From Methylocystis sp. MJC1 (lineage in GTDB: Bacteria; Pseudomonadota; Alphaproteobacteria; Rhizobiales; Beijerinckiaceae), in contig NZ_CP107559.1 of NCBI RefSeq assembly GCF_026427715.1, positions 186,001 through 250,000 of the forward strand: a stretch of 64,000 bases of DNA, read 5' to 3'. Under the pieces are notes generated by a model. That model saw only the letters and a program-made list of their open reading frames with translations. It was not told where the DNA came from and did not search any database. Each line of letters opens with the position of its first letter. Position 1 is the first letter of the stretch. Made by a program: the position numbers and the translations under genes. Positions 53,161 through 60,854 of the stretch are shown piece after piece.

Positions 53161-53850
53161 ATGATAAGAAAAATCGACACACTTGCACGCTTTAGTTTGT
53201 TCAGATCGCTTTCGGCGGCGGACGTGGCTCGGCTTGACACCCGGTGCGTGTGGCGGCGCGCCAGGGAAAAGGAATGCCTTCTCGACCATAAGGACGACAG
53301 CGCCGACGTTTATTTCGTCGCCTACGGCGACGTACGCGTGTCGATCCAGAGCGCCTCGGGGAAGGAGCTGATCTTGCGCGTTATTCGGGCGGGGGAATAT
53401 TTCGGCGAACTCGCGGCCTTAGACGGAAAGCCGCGCTCGGCGGCGGTCCATGCTGTCACGGACGCCGTCATTGCGCGAATGAATCCGGCAACGCTTCGCG
53501 AGGTCATTCACCACCACCCCGATGTTTGCGACCAGATTCTGGCCGCGTTGGCCGGAGAAGTGCGGCGTCTCGCGGGGCGAGTCAACGAATTTACCAATCT
53601 TAGCGTGCGCGAACGTATCCACGCCGAGTTGCTGCGGCTTGCGCGCAAGGAAGCCTCAGGCGAGACGCGCGGGGTCATCTCGCCGCCCCCGACTCACGCC
53701 GAGCTTGCGGCGCGCGTCAGCACCCACCGCGAGGCGGTGACGCGCGAGCTGAACAGCCTCGAGCGAGCGGGGTTGCTGGAGCGTCGGCGCGGCTCGATCG
53801 TGCTGCTCGATCTCGCCAAGCTCGCCGAATCCGTGGCAGCGGCGCAGTAG
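53161..53850 (+). CDS. CRP/FNR-family regulator, probably cAMP-binding
   Basis: A 229-residue regulator. The N-terminal cyclic-nucleotide domain keeps the phosphate-binding cassette GEYFGELAALDGKPRSAAVHA, with the Glu and the Arg-Ser pair that hold cAMP in CRP, so ligand binding is likely. No FNR-type Cys cluster is seen. The C-terminus is a winged helix, THAELAARVSTHREAVTRELNSLERAGLLER. It is transcribed away from the membrane cyclase gene with only 47 bases between, so the pair probably forms a cAMP switch. Target genes may include the neighbouring effector operon. Confidence 0.9.
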   Translation: MIRKIDTLARFSLFRSLSAADVARLDTRCVWRRAREKECLLDHKDDSADVYFVAYGDVRVSIQSASGKELILRVIRAGEYFGELAALDGKPRSAAVHAVTDAVIARMNPATLREVIHHHPDVCDQILAALAGEVRRLAGRVNEFTNLSVRERIHAELLRLARKEASGETRGVISPPPTHAELAARVSTHREAVTRELNSLERAGLLERRRGSIVLLDLAKLAESVAAAQ

Positions 53851-53888
53851 CGGCGCCATCGGCGTAGGAGCCTCGCCGATCCTTTTTC

Positions 53889-54257
53889 CTAGCTAATAGC
53901 CAGCGCATCTGCGAGGCGTCGCGTCGCGTGACGAGCTTTCTTTGCGCTATGCAACGGGAACTGAACTTTACTGCAGCTGGCACCCCCCTCGATCAGCGGT
54001 AAGGCGATTGAGCATTGGAACTCGCCAGCGTCACAGCTCGTGCGAGCGCTGCCGCCCGCCACAGCCTGCTCGATGATCGAATGGGCGGCGTTTGCTTCGG
54101 CGTAGTCAGGCGCGACGCCGCCGTCGCGCTCCGCCCATTTCAGCTCCAGAAGCTGCGCGCCATTTTCCGTCGTTCGCGTTTGCCAGCTGATTTGAACGCG
54201 CCCGTCCTTACGCCCCTGGGCGCGATGCCGCCGAACTCCAAAGTTGGCATCAATTTT
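53889..54257 (-). pseudogene. C-terminal remnant of an HWE-type histidine kinase
   Basis: Reading the minus strand from 54257, an open frame gives IDANFGVRRHRAQGRKDGRVQISWQ, then LLELKWAERDGGVAP, then HSIIEQAVAGGSA and FQCSIALPL before a TAG at 53891-53889. This matches the end of HWE/HisKA_2 kinase ATPase domains (N..KFGAL...GRV.ISW, L.L.W.E.GGP, LIE..LAG, C.I..PL). The helical dimer domain, the H-box and the sensor are missing and a TAG closes the frame upstream. HWE kinases are concentrated in Alphaproteobacteria, which supports the taxonomic call. Confidence 0.65.
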
Positions 54258-54473
54258 CTATTGTCAGACGCAAAATCGCGAGCGCCGAAGTGAAAAACAT
54301 CGTGAACAGCATGACGACGAATGCTAAGATTCGGGCGAATGCAGCTTTCCTCGCGAGAGCTCAAGGCGTGACCGCGCCGACCTCGACGAAAGGCGCTTTT
54401 TTTCCTTCAGCTTGACCGGGTCCGCTCGCTGATGTGATCCAACTTTACCAGACCTTTCGTTCAAGGAGCACAT

Positions 54474-56060
54474 ATGTCGCCGATGCCAACGAAGGTCCTT
54501 TTGGTTTTTCCTCTGTTTACCCAGAACTCTTTCTGGAACCTTGGCCTCGCTTGCCAGATGGCTGGAGCCCGCTGTCCTGCGCCGCCACTCGGTTTGCTGA
54601 CTGTTGCCGCACTTCTTCCTCAGGTGTGGGAACTTCGACTTATTGACCGGAATGCCCGGTCTCTTGATGACGAGGATATTCGTTGGGCGGACCTGGTGAT
54701 GACCGGCGGTATGGTACCGCAACAGCTCGACACTTTGACAATTGTTGAACGCTGCAAGAACCTCGGCAAGCTGGTTTGCGTTGGCGGACCTGATGCGACA
54801 TCGAGCCCATCTGTTTATCACTCGGCAGACTTTCTGGTTCTTGGCGAGGCTGAGACAATTATCAGCGAATTTGTTTCCGCATGGACGAACGGCAGTCAGA
54901 GCGGCGTATTCACGGCTGAAAAATTTCAAGTCGACGTCACCAAAAGCCCATTGCCGCGCTATGATCTGATCGATTTCAGTAACTATCTCTACGTCGGCGT
55001 ACAGTTTTCCCGAGGGTGTCCATTTAACTGCGAATTTTGCGACATTATCGAACTCTTTGGCCAGGCGCCGCGGACAAAAACAAGTACGCAGATGATCGCT
55101 GAACTCGACCACCTCTACACGCTTGGTTGGCGCGGTCATGTCGACTTTGTCGATGACAATCTAATCGGTAATAAGAAAGCGTTAAAACAGTTTCTGCCCA
55201 TTCTGGCAGAGTGGCAACAAAAGAGACGTTACCCATTCAAATTTTCGACTGAAGCGTCAATCAATCTCGCAGATGATGCCCAGCTGTTGAAAATGATGCG
55301 CGAGGCAAATTTCTTCGTCGTCTTTATCGGGATCGAAAGTTCAGACGTTGCTACGCTTATTGCCATGCAGAAGAAACAAAACACGCGACGGAGCCTGGAG
55401 GAGAGCGTCTCCAAAATCTATGGGGCTGGGATTTTCGTCCTGGCCGGTTTCATTATAGGGTTTGACTCGGAAAGAGAAGGTGTTTCCGGGGGCATGATCG
55501 ATTGTATCAAGTCGACGAGCATCCCAATCTGTATGGTGGGGCTCCTGACGGCCCTCGCGAACACTCAGATGTCGCGCCGACTTGAACGAGAGGGGCGGCT
55601 GTTGGCCGATTATAACGATCCGGTTCCTGAGCGGGGCGACCAGTGCACAGCCGGACTTAATTTCATCCCATTGCGGCCCCGGAGCGATATTCTGGAGGAC
55701 TATAAGAAGGTATTGGAAGCCATCTATAGTCCCGAAGCCTTCTTTGATCGCCTGACCAGGGTCAGTGCAGCGCTTCGAAACCCGGACCTCGGGCTACCCA
55801 ATCTCCGCGCTCTCGCCAAAGATATTACGTTCTTTGCGCGTTTGAGTCTTTGGTTGATCATCAACAGGCCCCCAGGAAGTCGCCGCTTCTGGCGTTTATT
55901 TTTTTCCTGCGCCTTCAACAATCCGACGGCTTTGGAGTGTGTGGTGATGATGACCAGTTTTTATCTGCATGTTGGCCCCTTTGCCAAGCACGTTATTTGC
56001 GACCTTGAACATCAGATTGCGTCGATCGATCGGGGTGAACACGTCGAGAATGTGAATTAG
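54474..56060 (+). CDS. B12-binding radical SAM enzyme (DUF4070 type)
   Basis: A 528-residue enzyme. Residues ~1-170 form a cobalamin-binding-like domain (CPAPPLGLLTVAALLPQ, VMTGGMVPQQLDTL, VCVGGPDATSS, FLVLGEAETII). The radical SAM core begins at VGVQFSRGCPFNCEFCDIIELFG, with the three Cys of the 4Fe-4S cluster, and includes HVDFVDDNLIGNKKALK. A DUF4070 region follows (GDQCTAGLNFIPLRPR). Relatives include methylases such as the hopanoid C2-methylase HpnP, but this protein could be any member; the substrate is unknown. The ATG has GGAGC upstream. Single-gene unit. Confidence 0.85.
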   Translation: MSPMPTKVLLVFPLFTQNSFWNLGLACQMAGARCPAPPLGLLTVAALLPQVWELRLIDRNARSLDDEDIRWADLVMTGGMVPQQLDTLTIVERCKNLGKLVCVGGPDATSSPSVYHSADFLVLGEAETIISEFVSAWTNGSQSGVFTAEKFQVDVTKSPLPRYDLIDFSNYLYVGVQFSRGCPFNCEFCDIIELFGQAPRTKTSTQMIAELDHLYTLGWRGHVDFVDDNLIGNKKALKQFLPILAEWQQKRRYPFKFSTEASINLADDAQLLKMMREANFFVVFIGIESSDVATLIAMQKKQNTRRSLEESVSKIYGAGIFVLAGFIIGFDSEREGVSGGMIDCIKSTSIPICMVGLLTALANTQMSRRLEREGRLLADYNDPVPERGDQCTAGLNFIPLRPRSDILEDYKKVLEAIYSPEAFFDRLTRVSAALRNPDLGLPNLRALAKDITFFARLSLWLIINRPPGSRRFWRLFFSCAFNNPTALECVVMMTSFYLHVGPFAKHVICDLEHQIASIDRGEHVENVN

Positions 56061-56339
56061 ACGGCTTGAAAGAATGGCCCGGCAATTGCGGCCCGATATG
56101 CTTGCCGTTCACCCCGGGAAGCGCACGGGTCGTGCTCCTCTGGGCGGCACGGCGGGCTTGTTATTGGAGGGCAAGGCAGAACCGCGCGTCCTGCATCGAG
56201 CGTTCGGCTCCCGCTATTCATTGGCTGGCGCTCGCGCAATGACTGCGTCCTCACTCACTCTGACGCGCGCGGCCTGGGCCGACCATGCGATACGCATGGG
56301 GAACGAGTATCCATGCTCCTTCGCCACTGAAGCCATTCC

Positions 56340-56993
56340 TCAATCCAACGAGCCTAGGTAGGCGGCGACGGCCACAGCCTCCTCGTGCGAAAGCCCCTGC
56401 GCGATCGGCAGCATGATCGTGGAAGCATCGGGCTTCGCGGGGTCTTGCCCCCGCTCCTTGTTCCAATTCGCGAGCGTCTGGACCGTGTATTCGCGAAGCT
56501 GTCCCGCCAGCCTCGGCGTCGCGCCGTCGCCCTTGGCCTCGGAGCCGTGACAAGAGGCGCAGGCGGGGATTTGCTTATCAGGGACGCCCTCGTCGTAAAG
56601 CTTCTTGCCCGCGGCTATCAGCCCCTTAGAAGCGGCGGGGCCGACGAGCGGCTTGGGATTGAGCTCCTTGAAATGCGCGGCGATCGCCGAGAGAGTGGCG
56701 GGGTTGAGCGCGCGCGCCACGTTTTGCATTAGTGGATGCAGACGTCGGCGCTCCATAAAGGCGTGCAGCTGATCTTCCAGATACTCGGTCTGCTGCCCGG
56801 CGAGGCGCGGCATGGCGTAGGCGCCGCGAAAGCCTTGCCCATCGAGGCCGTGGCAAGTCTTGCAATATGCGATCTTCGCGTCCAGCTGTGGCTTTGAAAG
56901 CGGCTCCGGCGAGCGCTCCTCGGCGAGGCTCGTCGTCGACGCCACGGCCAGCAGCGCGGGACCGAGCAAAAGAGCGAGGCGAGGATTGTTCAC
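56340..56993 (-). CDS. Diheme cytochrome c (c4-like), member 3 of the tandem set
   Basis: A 217-residue periplasmic cytochrome with two class I domains: CKTCHGLDGQGFRG and CASCHGSEAKGDGATPRLAGQ. Each domain has MPRLAGQ/TPRLAGQ and a later Met ligand (PLMQNVA, IMLPIAQGLS). I choose GTG 56993, since GGGAG sits upstream and the signal peptide (LALLLGPALLAVASTTSLAE) then follows at once; a longer frame overlaps the gene before. Cytochromes c4 carry electrons to terminal oxidases. The chain resembles the one at 57684-58319 closely, so they are paralogues. Confidence 0.88.
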   Translation of the reverse strand: MNNPRLALLLGPALLAVASTTSLAEERSPEPLSKPQLDAKIAYCKTCHGLDGQGFRGAYAMPRLAGQQTEYLEDQLHAFMERRRLHPLMQNVARALNPATLSAIAAHFKELNPKPLVGPAASKGLIAAGKKLYDEGVPDKQIPACASCHGSEAKGDGATPRLAGQLREYTVQTLANWNKERGQDPAKPDASTIMLPIAQGLSHEEAVAVAAYLGSLD

Positions 56994-57036
56994 GATCGGG
57001 CTCCCGAAGCTGATGGCGGGCGGCGGCGCCCTCGGA

Positions 57037-57651
57037 CTATTTGAGGAAACTGAGGTAGGACGCGAGCGCCGCAATCTCCTTTGCGGTCATGGCGCGCGCG
57101 ACCAGCGGCATTGGCCGCGCAGAGGCGTGGTAGCCTTCTCTCCATTGTTCGAGCCGGTTCTTGGTATAGGCGTAGGACAGCCCGCCCAGGCGGGGAATCC
57201 CCTCGAAGCCCTCGCCTTTCGGACCATGGCAGACGATGCAGGAGACGATGTTTGCGTCGGGAACGCCCTCTTCGTACATGCGCTTGCCCGCGGCAACCAG
57301 CGAAGAGTCGCCGTCATCCGCAGGCTCTGCCGGCAGGGAGGCGAAATAGTGGGCGAAGCCCTGCGCCATTGCCGAGCTCAGCCGCGCAGTCGCTCCCCAC
57401 ATATATTGCTTGGAAGCGGGATTGTCCCGGCTGTGGTCGCGGAAGCTTTCGAGCTGTCGTTCGATATATTGCGCGCGCTGCCCGGCGAGACGCGGCGCGC
57501 CGTCCAGACCTTGCGCCGAAGAACCATGGCACCACGTGCAATTTCGGATCGGCAGATCTTCCTGCGACTGTGTCGGCGGTGCGGCGAAAGCTGCGATCGC
57601 GAGTGTTACGCTCGTGCGTTTTATCCAGCCGCTTGCGATGCGCGCATCCAT
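57037..57651 (-). CDS. Diheme cytochrome c (c4-like), member 2 of the tandem set
   Basis: A 204-residue exported cytochrome with haem sites CTWCHGSSAQGLDGAPRLAGQ and CIVCHGPKGEGFEGIPRLGGL. It is the most diverged of the three: PRLAGQRAQYIERQLESF replaces the usual acidic block, and the first lobe lacks the long segment seen in its neighbours. ATG 57651 is chosen because a signal peptide follows (IKRTSVTLAIAAFAAPPTQSQ) and the upstream codons read into the preceding gene. Probably the middle electron carrier of one operon. Confidence 0.87.
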   Translation of the reverse strand: MDARIASGWIKRTSVTLAIAAFAAPPTQSQEDLPIRNCTWCHGSSAQGLDGAPRLAGQRAQYIERQLESFRDHSRDNPASKQYMWGATARLSSAMAQGFAHYFASLPAEPADDGDSSLVAAGKRMYEEGVPDANIVSCIVCHGPKGEGFEGIPRLGGLSYAYTKNRLEQWREGYHASARPMPLVARAMTAKEIAALASYLSFLK

Positions 57652-57683
57652 GCGAATTGCCGCTCCTTCGCGCGAAAAGGCGC

Positions 57684-58319
57684 TCACTTCAGATATGCGA
57701 GATAGGCCGCGATCGCTGAGATTTGTGCGGCGCTGAGATTGTGGGTCGTCACGACCATGATTGCGGCGGTGTCGGTCTTCGCGCCCTGCCCGCGCTCGCG
57801 GCCCCATAAGGTGAGCGATCTCACCGTATAGGGATAGAGCTGTCCGGCGAGACGCGGAATCTCCTCATGACCCCTGGCGTCTGGCCCATGGCAAGCGGAG
57901 CAGGCGGCGATGTTTGACTCGGGCAGGCCTTGCTCGAAGATCGTGCGCCCGAGGGCGATGTTCTCCTTCGGGGCGCCGCCGAGCGGCGGCGGGTTGAGGT
58001 TGTGGAAATGCGTCGCGAGCGCGGAGACGGTCGCCGGCGTCAGCTCATGCGCCACATTGAACATCACCGGATTGACGCGCCTGTGTTCGATGAAGGCGCG
58101 TAGCTGCGCTTCGAAGTATTTGGGCTGCTGTCCGGCGAGACGCGGCATCGGATAATAGCCCCGATAGCCTTCGCCGGAGAGGCCGTGGCAGGTCTTGCAA
58201 TATTCAAGCTTCGCTTCGAGGCTCTGGCGCCCGCCGCGCTCCTGTGCACGGGTCGCGGTGACAGAGACAAACTCGACGGCGGCGACCAGCAACGCCAATC
58301 CCAAACTTGTGGCCTTCAT
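57684..58319 (-). CDS. Diheme cytochrome c (c4-like), member 1 of the tandem set
   Basis: A 211-residue exported cytochrome with CKTCHGLSGEGYRGYYPMPRLAGQ and CSACHGPDARGHEEIPRLAGQ. The start ATG 58319 follows GGAGGGGG and leads a signal peptide (LGLALLVAAVEFVSVTATRAQ). It is first in the cytochrome series after the haem-porin fusion gene on the same strand, with 132 bases between. All three cytochrome genes are separated by only 32-43 bases, so they are likely co-transcribed. Confidence 0.88.
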   Translation of the reverse strand: MKATSLGLALLVAAVEFVSVTATRAQERGGRQSLEAKLEYCKTCHGLSGEGYRGYYPMPRLAGQQPKYFEAQLRAFIEHRRVNPVMFNVAHELTPATVSALATHFHNLNPPPLGGAPKENIALGRTIFEQGLPESNIAACSACHGPDARGHEEIPRLAGQLYPYTVRSLTLWGRERGQGAKTDTAAIMVVTTHNLSAAQISAIAAYLAYLK

Positions 58320-58451
58320 GCCCCCTCCGCCCGATGATCGTCTATTCCGCTCACCAAGGATTCGGCTGCTCGCCAAAGAATCCCCGCCTCGCCTCCTCGG
58401 TGAACGACGCCTTTCGCGTGGAAAATAGCTTACGCCATTCCGCAATCCTGC

Positions 58452-60110
58452 TCAGAACGCGATCCATGAGTAAAGGAAAAGCGTATTGTTATCCGTCGCC
58501 GTATGCGTCCGCCAGCTGCTGCCATTGAAGTAGGTTCCCTGGCCATCAAAGTTCGTCGTGCCGCCGTAGAGCGACAGGTAATGCGTGTAGGAGAGTCCGA
58601 TCTTGGCGTTCGCCCAAGGCCAAAACCGAGGTCCGCCCTTGCTGAAGGGCATGTAGGCTGCGTCGAAGATCAAGCCGCTGCCGTTCGGAAGTCCGACAGC
58701 CGAGGGGCCGGGGCTGATGAGAGCGTTGCCGTAGAGCGTGTAGTCCGGCGAGCCAGTGACGTGGAAATAGCCGACTGTGCCGCTGACTCGTCGATCCCAT
58801 ACATAGCCCGCCGTCGCCTTGAAGCTCGTCAGATAATTGATCGGATTGGACGAGGCGTTGCCGGCGATGGGCGGCACGCCGAAGGCGTTGAGGATTCCCG
58901 TGGCGTTGATCGCCTGCGTGGCGATCCCTTGCGCATAGGTCGCCTGCAGATTTTGCATCTCGCTGATGCGAGTAGCCTTCAGGGTCACCGCGTGTTCGTC
59001 GTTGATCCACTGATACTGCACGTCGAAGCCGATGTCGCGATACTGGTCGACGCCATAACCCATGATCCGGCCCGGCAGAACTTGCGGATAAAATCCGAAA
59101 GCGCCAATCTCCAGCGAATGCTCGCCCCAGTTCTTCTCCAAAGCGGCGCGCCAATAAGGCGACGCGCCATAGAGTGAGTTGGAGGCGCAGGCGGAGCTGA
59201 AAGGATAATTTGGTGGATAGTTGATCACTGCCCAAGCCTGCACATTTTGCACATAGTCCGAGTTATTGGCGCAGGTTTGCCCGAGCGCGTTGAGTTCGCC
59301 CTTGGATAAATTGTGATAGGCCGCAGCCTCAAGATAAAGCATGTCATTGAGAAAGACATAGGCGCCCGTTCCGACCGTGCGGCCGCCCCAGCCGCTTTCG
59401 ATCTGGGTGAGCGGAGATGAGAAAGCGGGCGCGATGGTCGAGGCGGCATAAGGAAAACCCCAGGCCGGCGTTGTGTTCCACACGTCCTGGACCGTCGGAT
59501 TGTTGTTGACATTCAAACCAAAGAGAGCGTTCACCGGGCCGATGTTCGCCATGTTCGTGTAGCGAATGTCCGTATTGTCGAGATAGGTGTGCTGCGACGC
59601 CTTGTCATAAGTGCCTTGAATCAACGCGCCGAGGTTGTCGTAGATTTTGCCGCCGTAAAACAGGCTCACCTGCTGAAGAATAAAATTATCGTTGACGTGC
59701 GCGATCGGATAACCGTCGGGATTGGTCGGTGATGAATCCTGTCGGACTTTGGTCTTCGTGAAGGTCGGCAGCAGCATGGCGGCGATCGGCGGCGCTTCGG
59801 TTGGCTCCATGCCACCTGTGATCGTGTAGCCGTTAAGCTTGAAACGGCGCCCGTAGGACGTCAACTCCGGAAAGGCCGTATGACAAGTGGCGCAGGGCTG
59901 GCCGGTCTGCCGCGCGAAGCTGGGCACCGCGCTCGCCGGCCTGGAAAATCCGGCGACGCTGAGCGTCACCAAGGTCATAAAGCCGACGGCGCCGAAGATC
60001 AGCAAACCTTGCGCGTCGAGCGCCCTTTTTTTTTCGCTGATGTGCCGGCTTTCAGGTTCGCGAGTCGCGTCTCGACGCGGCCCACCTGTCCCGCGTACGC
60101 CTATTTGCAT
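58452..60110 (-). CDS. Outer-membrane haem-porin fusion, Cyc2-like
   Basis: A 552-residue protein. After a membrane-targeting segment (LLIFGAVGFMTLVTLSVAGF) there is one haem site near residue 75, ARQTGQPCATCHTAFPELTSYGRRFKLNGYTI. The remaining ~450 residues are rich in alternating aromatic/polar strands (YGGKIYDNLGALIQGTYDK, AGYVWDRRVSGTVGYFHV, AKIGLSYTHYLSLYGG) and end in ...FLYSWIAF, a terminal Phe typical of outer-membrane barrels. A single N-terminal haem fused to a porin is the layout of Cyc2, the iron oxidase of iron-oxidising bacteria. The function here (iron oxidation, extracellular electron transfer or another) is inference. Confidence 0.8.
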   Translation of the reverse strand: MQIGVRGTGGPRRDATREPESRHISEKKRALDAQGLLIFGAVGFMTLVTLSVAGFSRPASAVPSFARQTGQPCATCHTAFPELTSYGRRFKLNGYTITGGMEPTEAPPIAAMLLPTFTKTKVRQDSSPTNPDGYPIAHVNDNFILQQVSLFYGGKIYDNLGALIQGTYDKASQHTYLDNTDIRYTNMANIGPVNALFGLNVNNNPTVQDVWNTTPAWGFPYAASTIAPAFSSPLTQIESGWGGRTVGTGAYVFLNDMLYLEAAAYHNLSKGELNALGQTCANNSDYVQNVQAWAVINYPPNYPFSSACASNSLYGASPYWRAALEKNWGEHSLEIGAFGFYPQVLPGRIMGYGVDQYRDIGFDVQYQWINDEHAVTLKATRISEMQNLQATYAQGIATQAINATGILNAFGVPPIAGNASSNPINYLTSFKATAGYVWDRRVSGTVGYFHVTGSPDYTLYGNALISPGPSAVGLPNGSGLIFDAAYMPFSKGGPRFWPWANAKIGLSYTHYLSLYGGTTNFDGQGTYFNGSSWRTHTATDNNTLFLYSWIAF

Positions 60111-60338
60111 AGCACACTCCTAACGCCTGAGCAGTGCCAATCTTAACTCTGGCTGGCATGGCTTGCGCCAGCGTGTCGAGAATCTCAGTTATGTTTAAGC
60201 GGTCTCGGCAAGCCGAGGCTAGAGGATTTTTTATCATCATCTGCCAGACTATAGCCTGGCTTTAAGCAGTTCTTCCTCACTGTCTATTGCGCCCTTCATC
60301 GACTGAGGGAGAGGCCATAGCTTGGCCTCGTGGAATGA
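60111..60338. other. Spacer before the ISL3 remnant
   Basis: No gene. CTCGGC (60204-60209) and GCCGAG (60212-60217) form an inverted repeat, with a TTTTTT run ten bases on. It lies upstream of the haem-porin gene on the minus strand, so promoter elements for that operon are expected here. Confidence 0.3.
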
Positions 60339-60854
60339 GAATCGATTTGGTCCCTCGGGCAGGGCATACGTATTTTGGATGCCAAGCGACTCGGCAGCCA
60401 ATGGGTGATTTCGGCGGCGGCCGTCGGGTCTGGTGTCTGTCCAGACTGTGGAAGGCGATCAACACGCCGACACGGCTGGCACGAGCGCCATCTACAAGAT
60501 CTACCCGCGCAAGGCGCCCCTGTCGCTGTGAAGCTTTGCCTCCAGTGCTGGCTGTGTCGAAACGAAGCCTGCGAGCGTAAGACGTTCACCGCGCAACTGT
60601 CCGAGGTCGCGGTGCCTCGAGCGCGCCGCACCGAACGGCCTACCGAAATCATTTATCTTCTGGGCCATGGCGTCGGCGGGCGTCCGGGAGAGTGCTTGAT
60701 CAAGCGAATTGGCATGCCGACCAGCGACGACACGATACTGCGCTGTCTCAAACGACGAGTGAAGGCGCGCGGCTCGGAGGAGACGGCGCGCGTCGTGGGC
60801 GTGGAAGATTGGGCGTGGCGCGAGGGCACAAGGCCTGCAGAGGCTCGTGGATGA
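60339..60854 (+). pseudogene. ISL3-family transposase, 5' fragment
   Basis: The frame from 60339 reads ILDAKRLGSQWVISAAAVGSGVCPDCGRRSTRRHG, a zinc-finger pattern (CPDCG...CxxEAC) typical of ISL3 transposases, then HLQDLPAQGAPVAVKLCLQCWLCRNEAC, and later ARVVGVEDWAWREG, the start of the DDE domain. It ends after about 170 codons; normal ISL3 proteins have 400-550 residues. The remaining two thirds are missing, so the element is dead. Confidence 0.75.

Noticed and set aside
54324..55139. 271-codon minus-strand open frame
   Set aside because: Mostly antisense to the radical SAM gene, with composition of an antisense frame and no recognisable motif.
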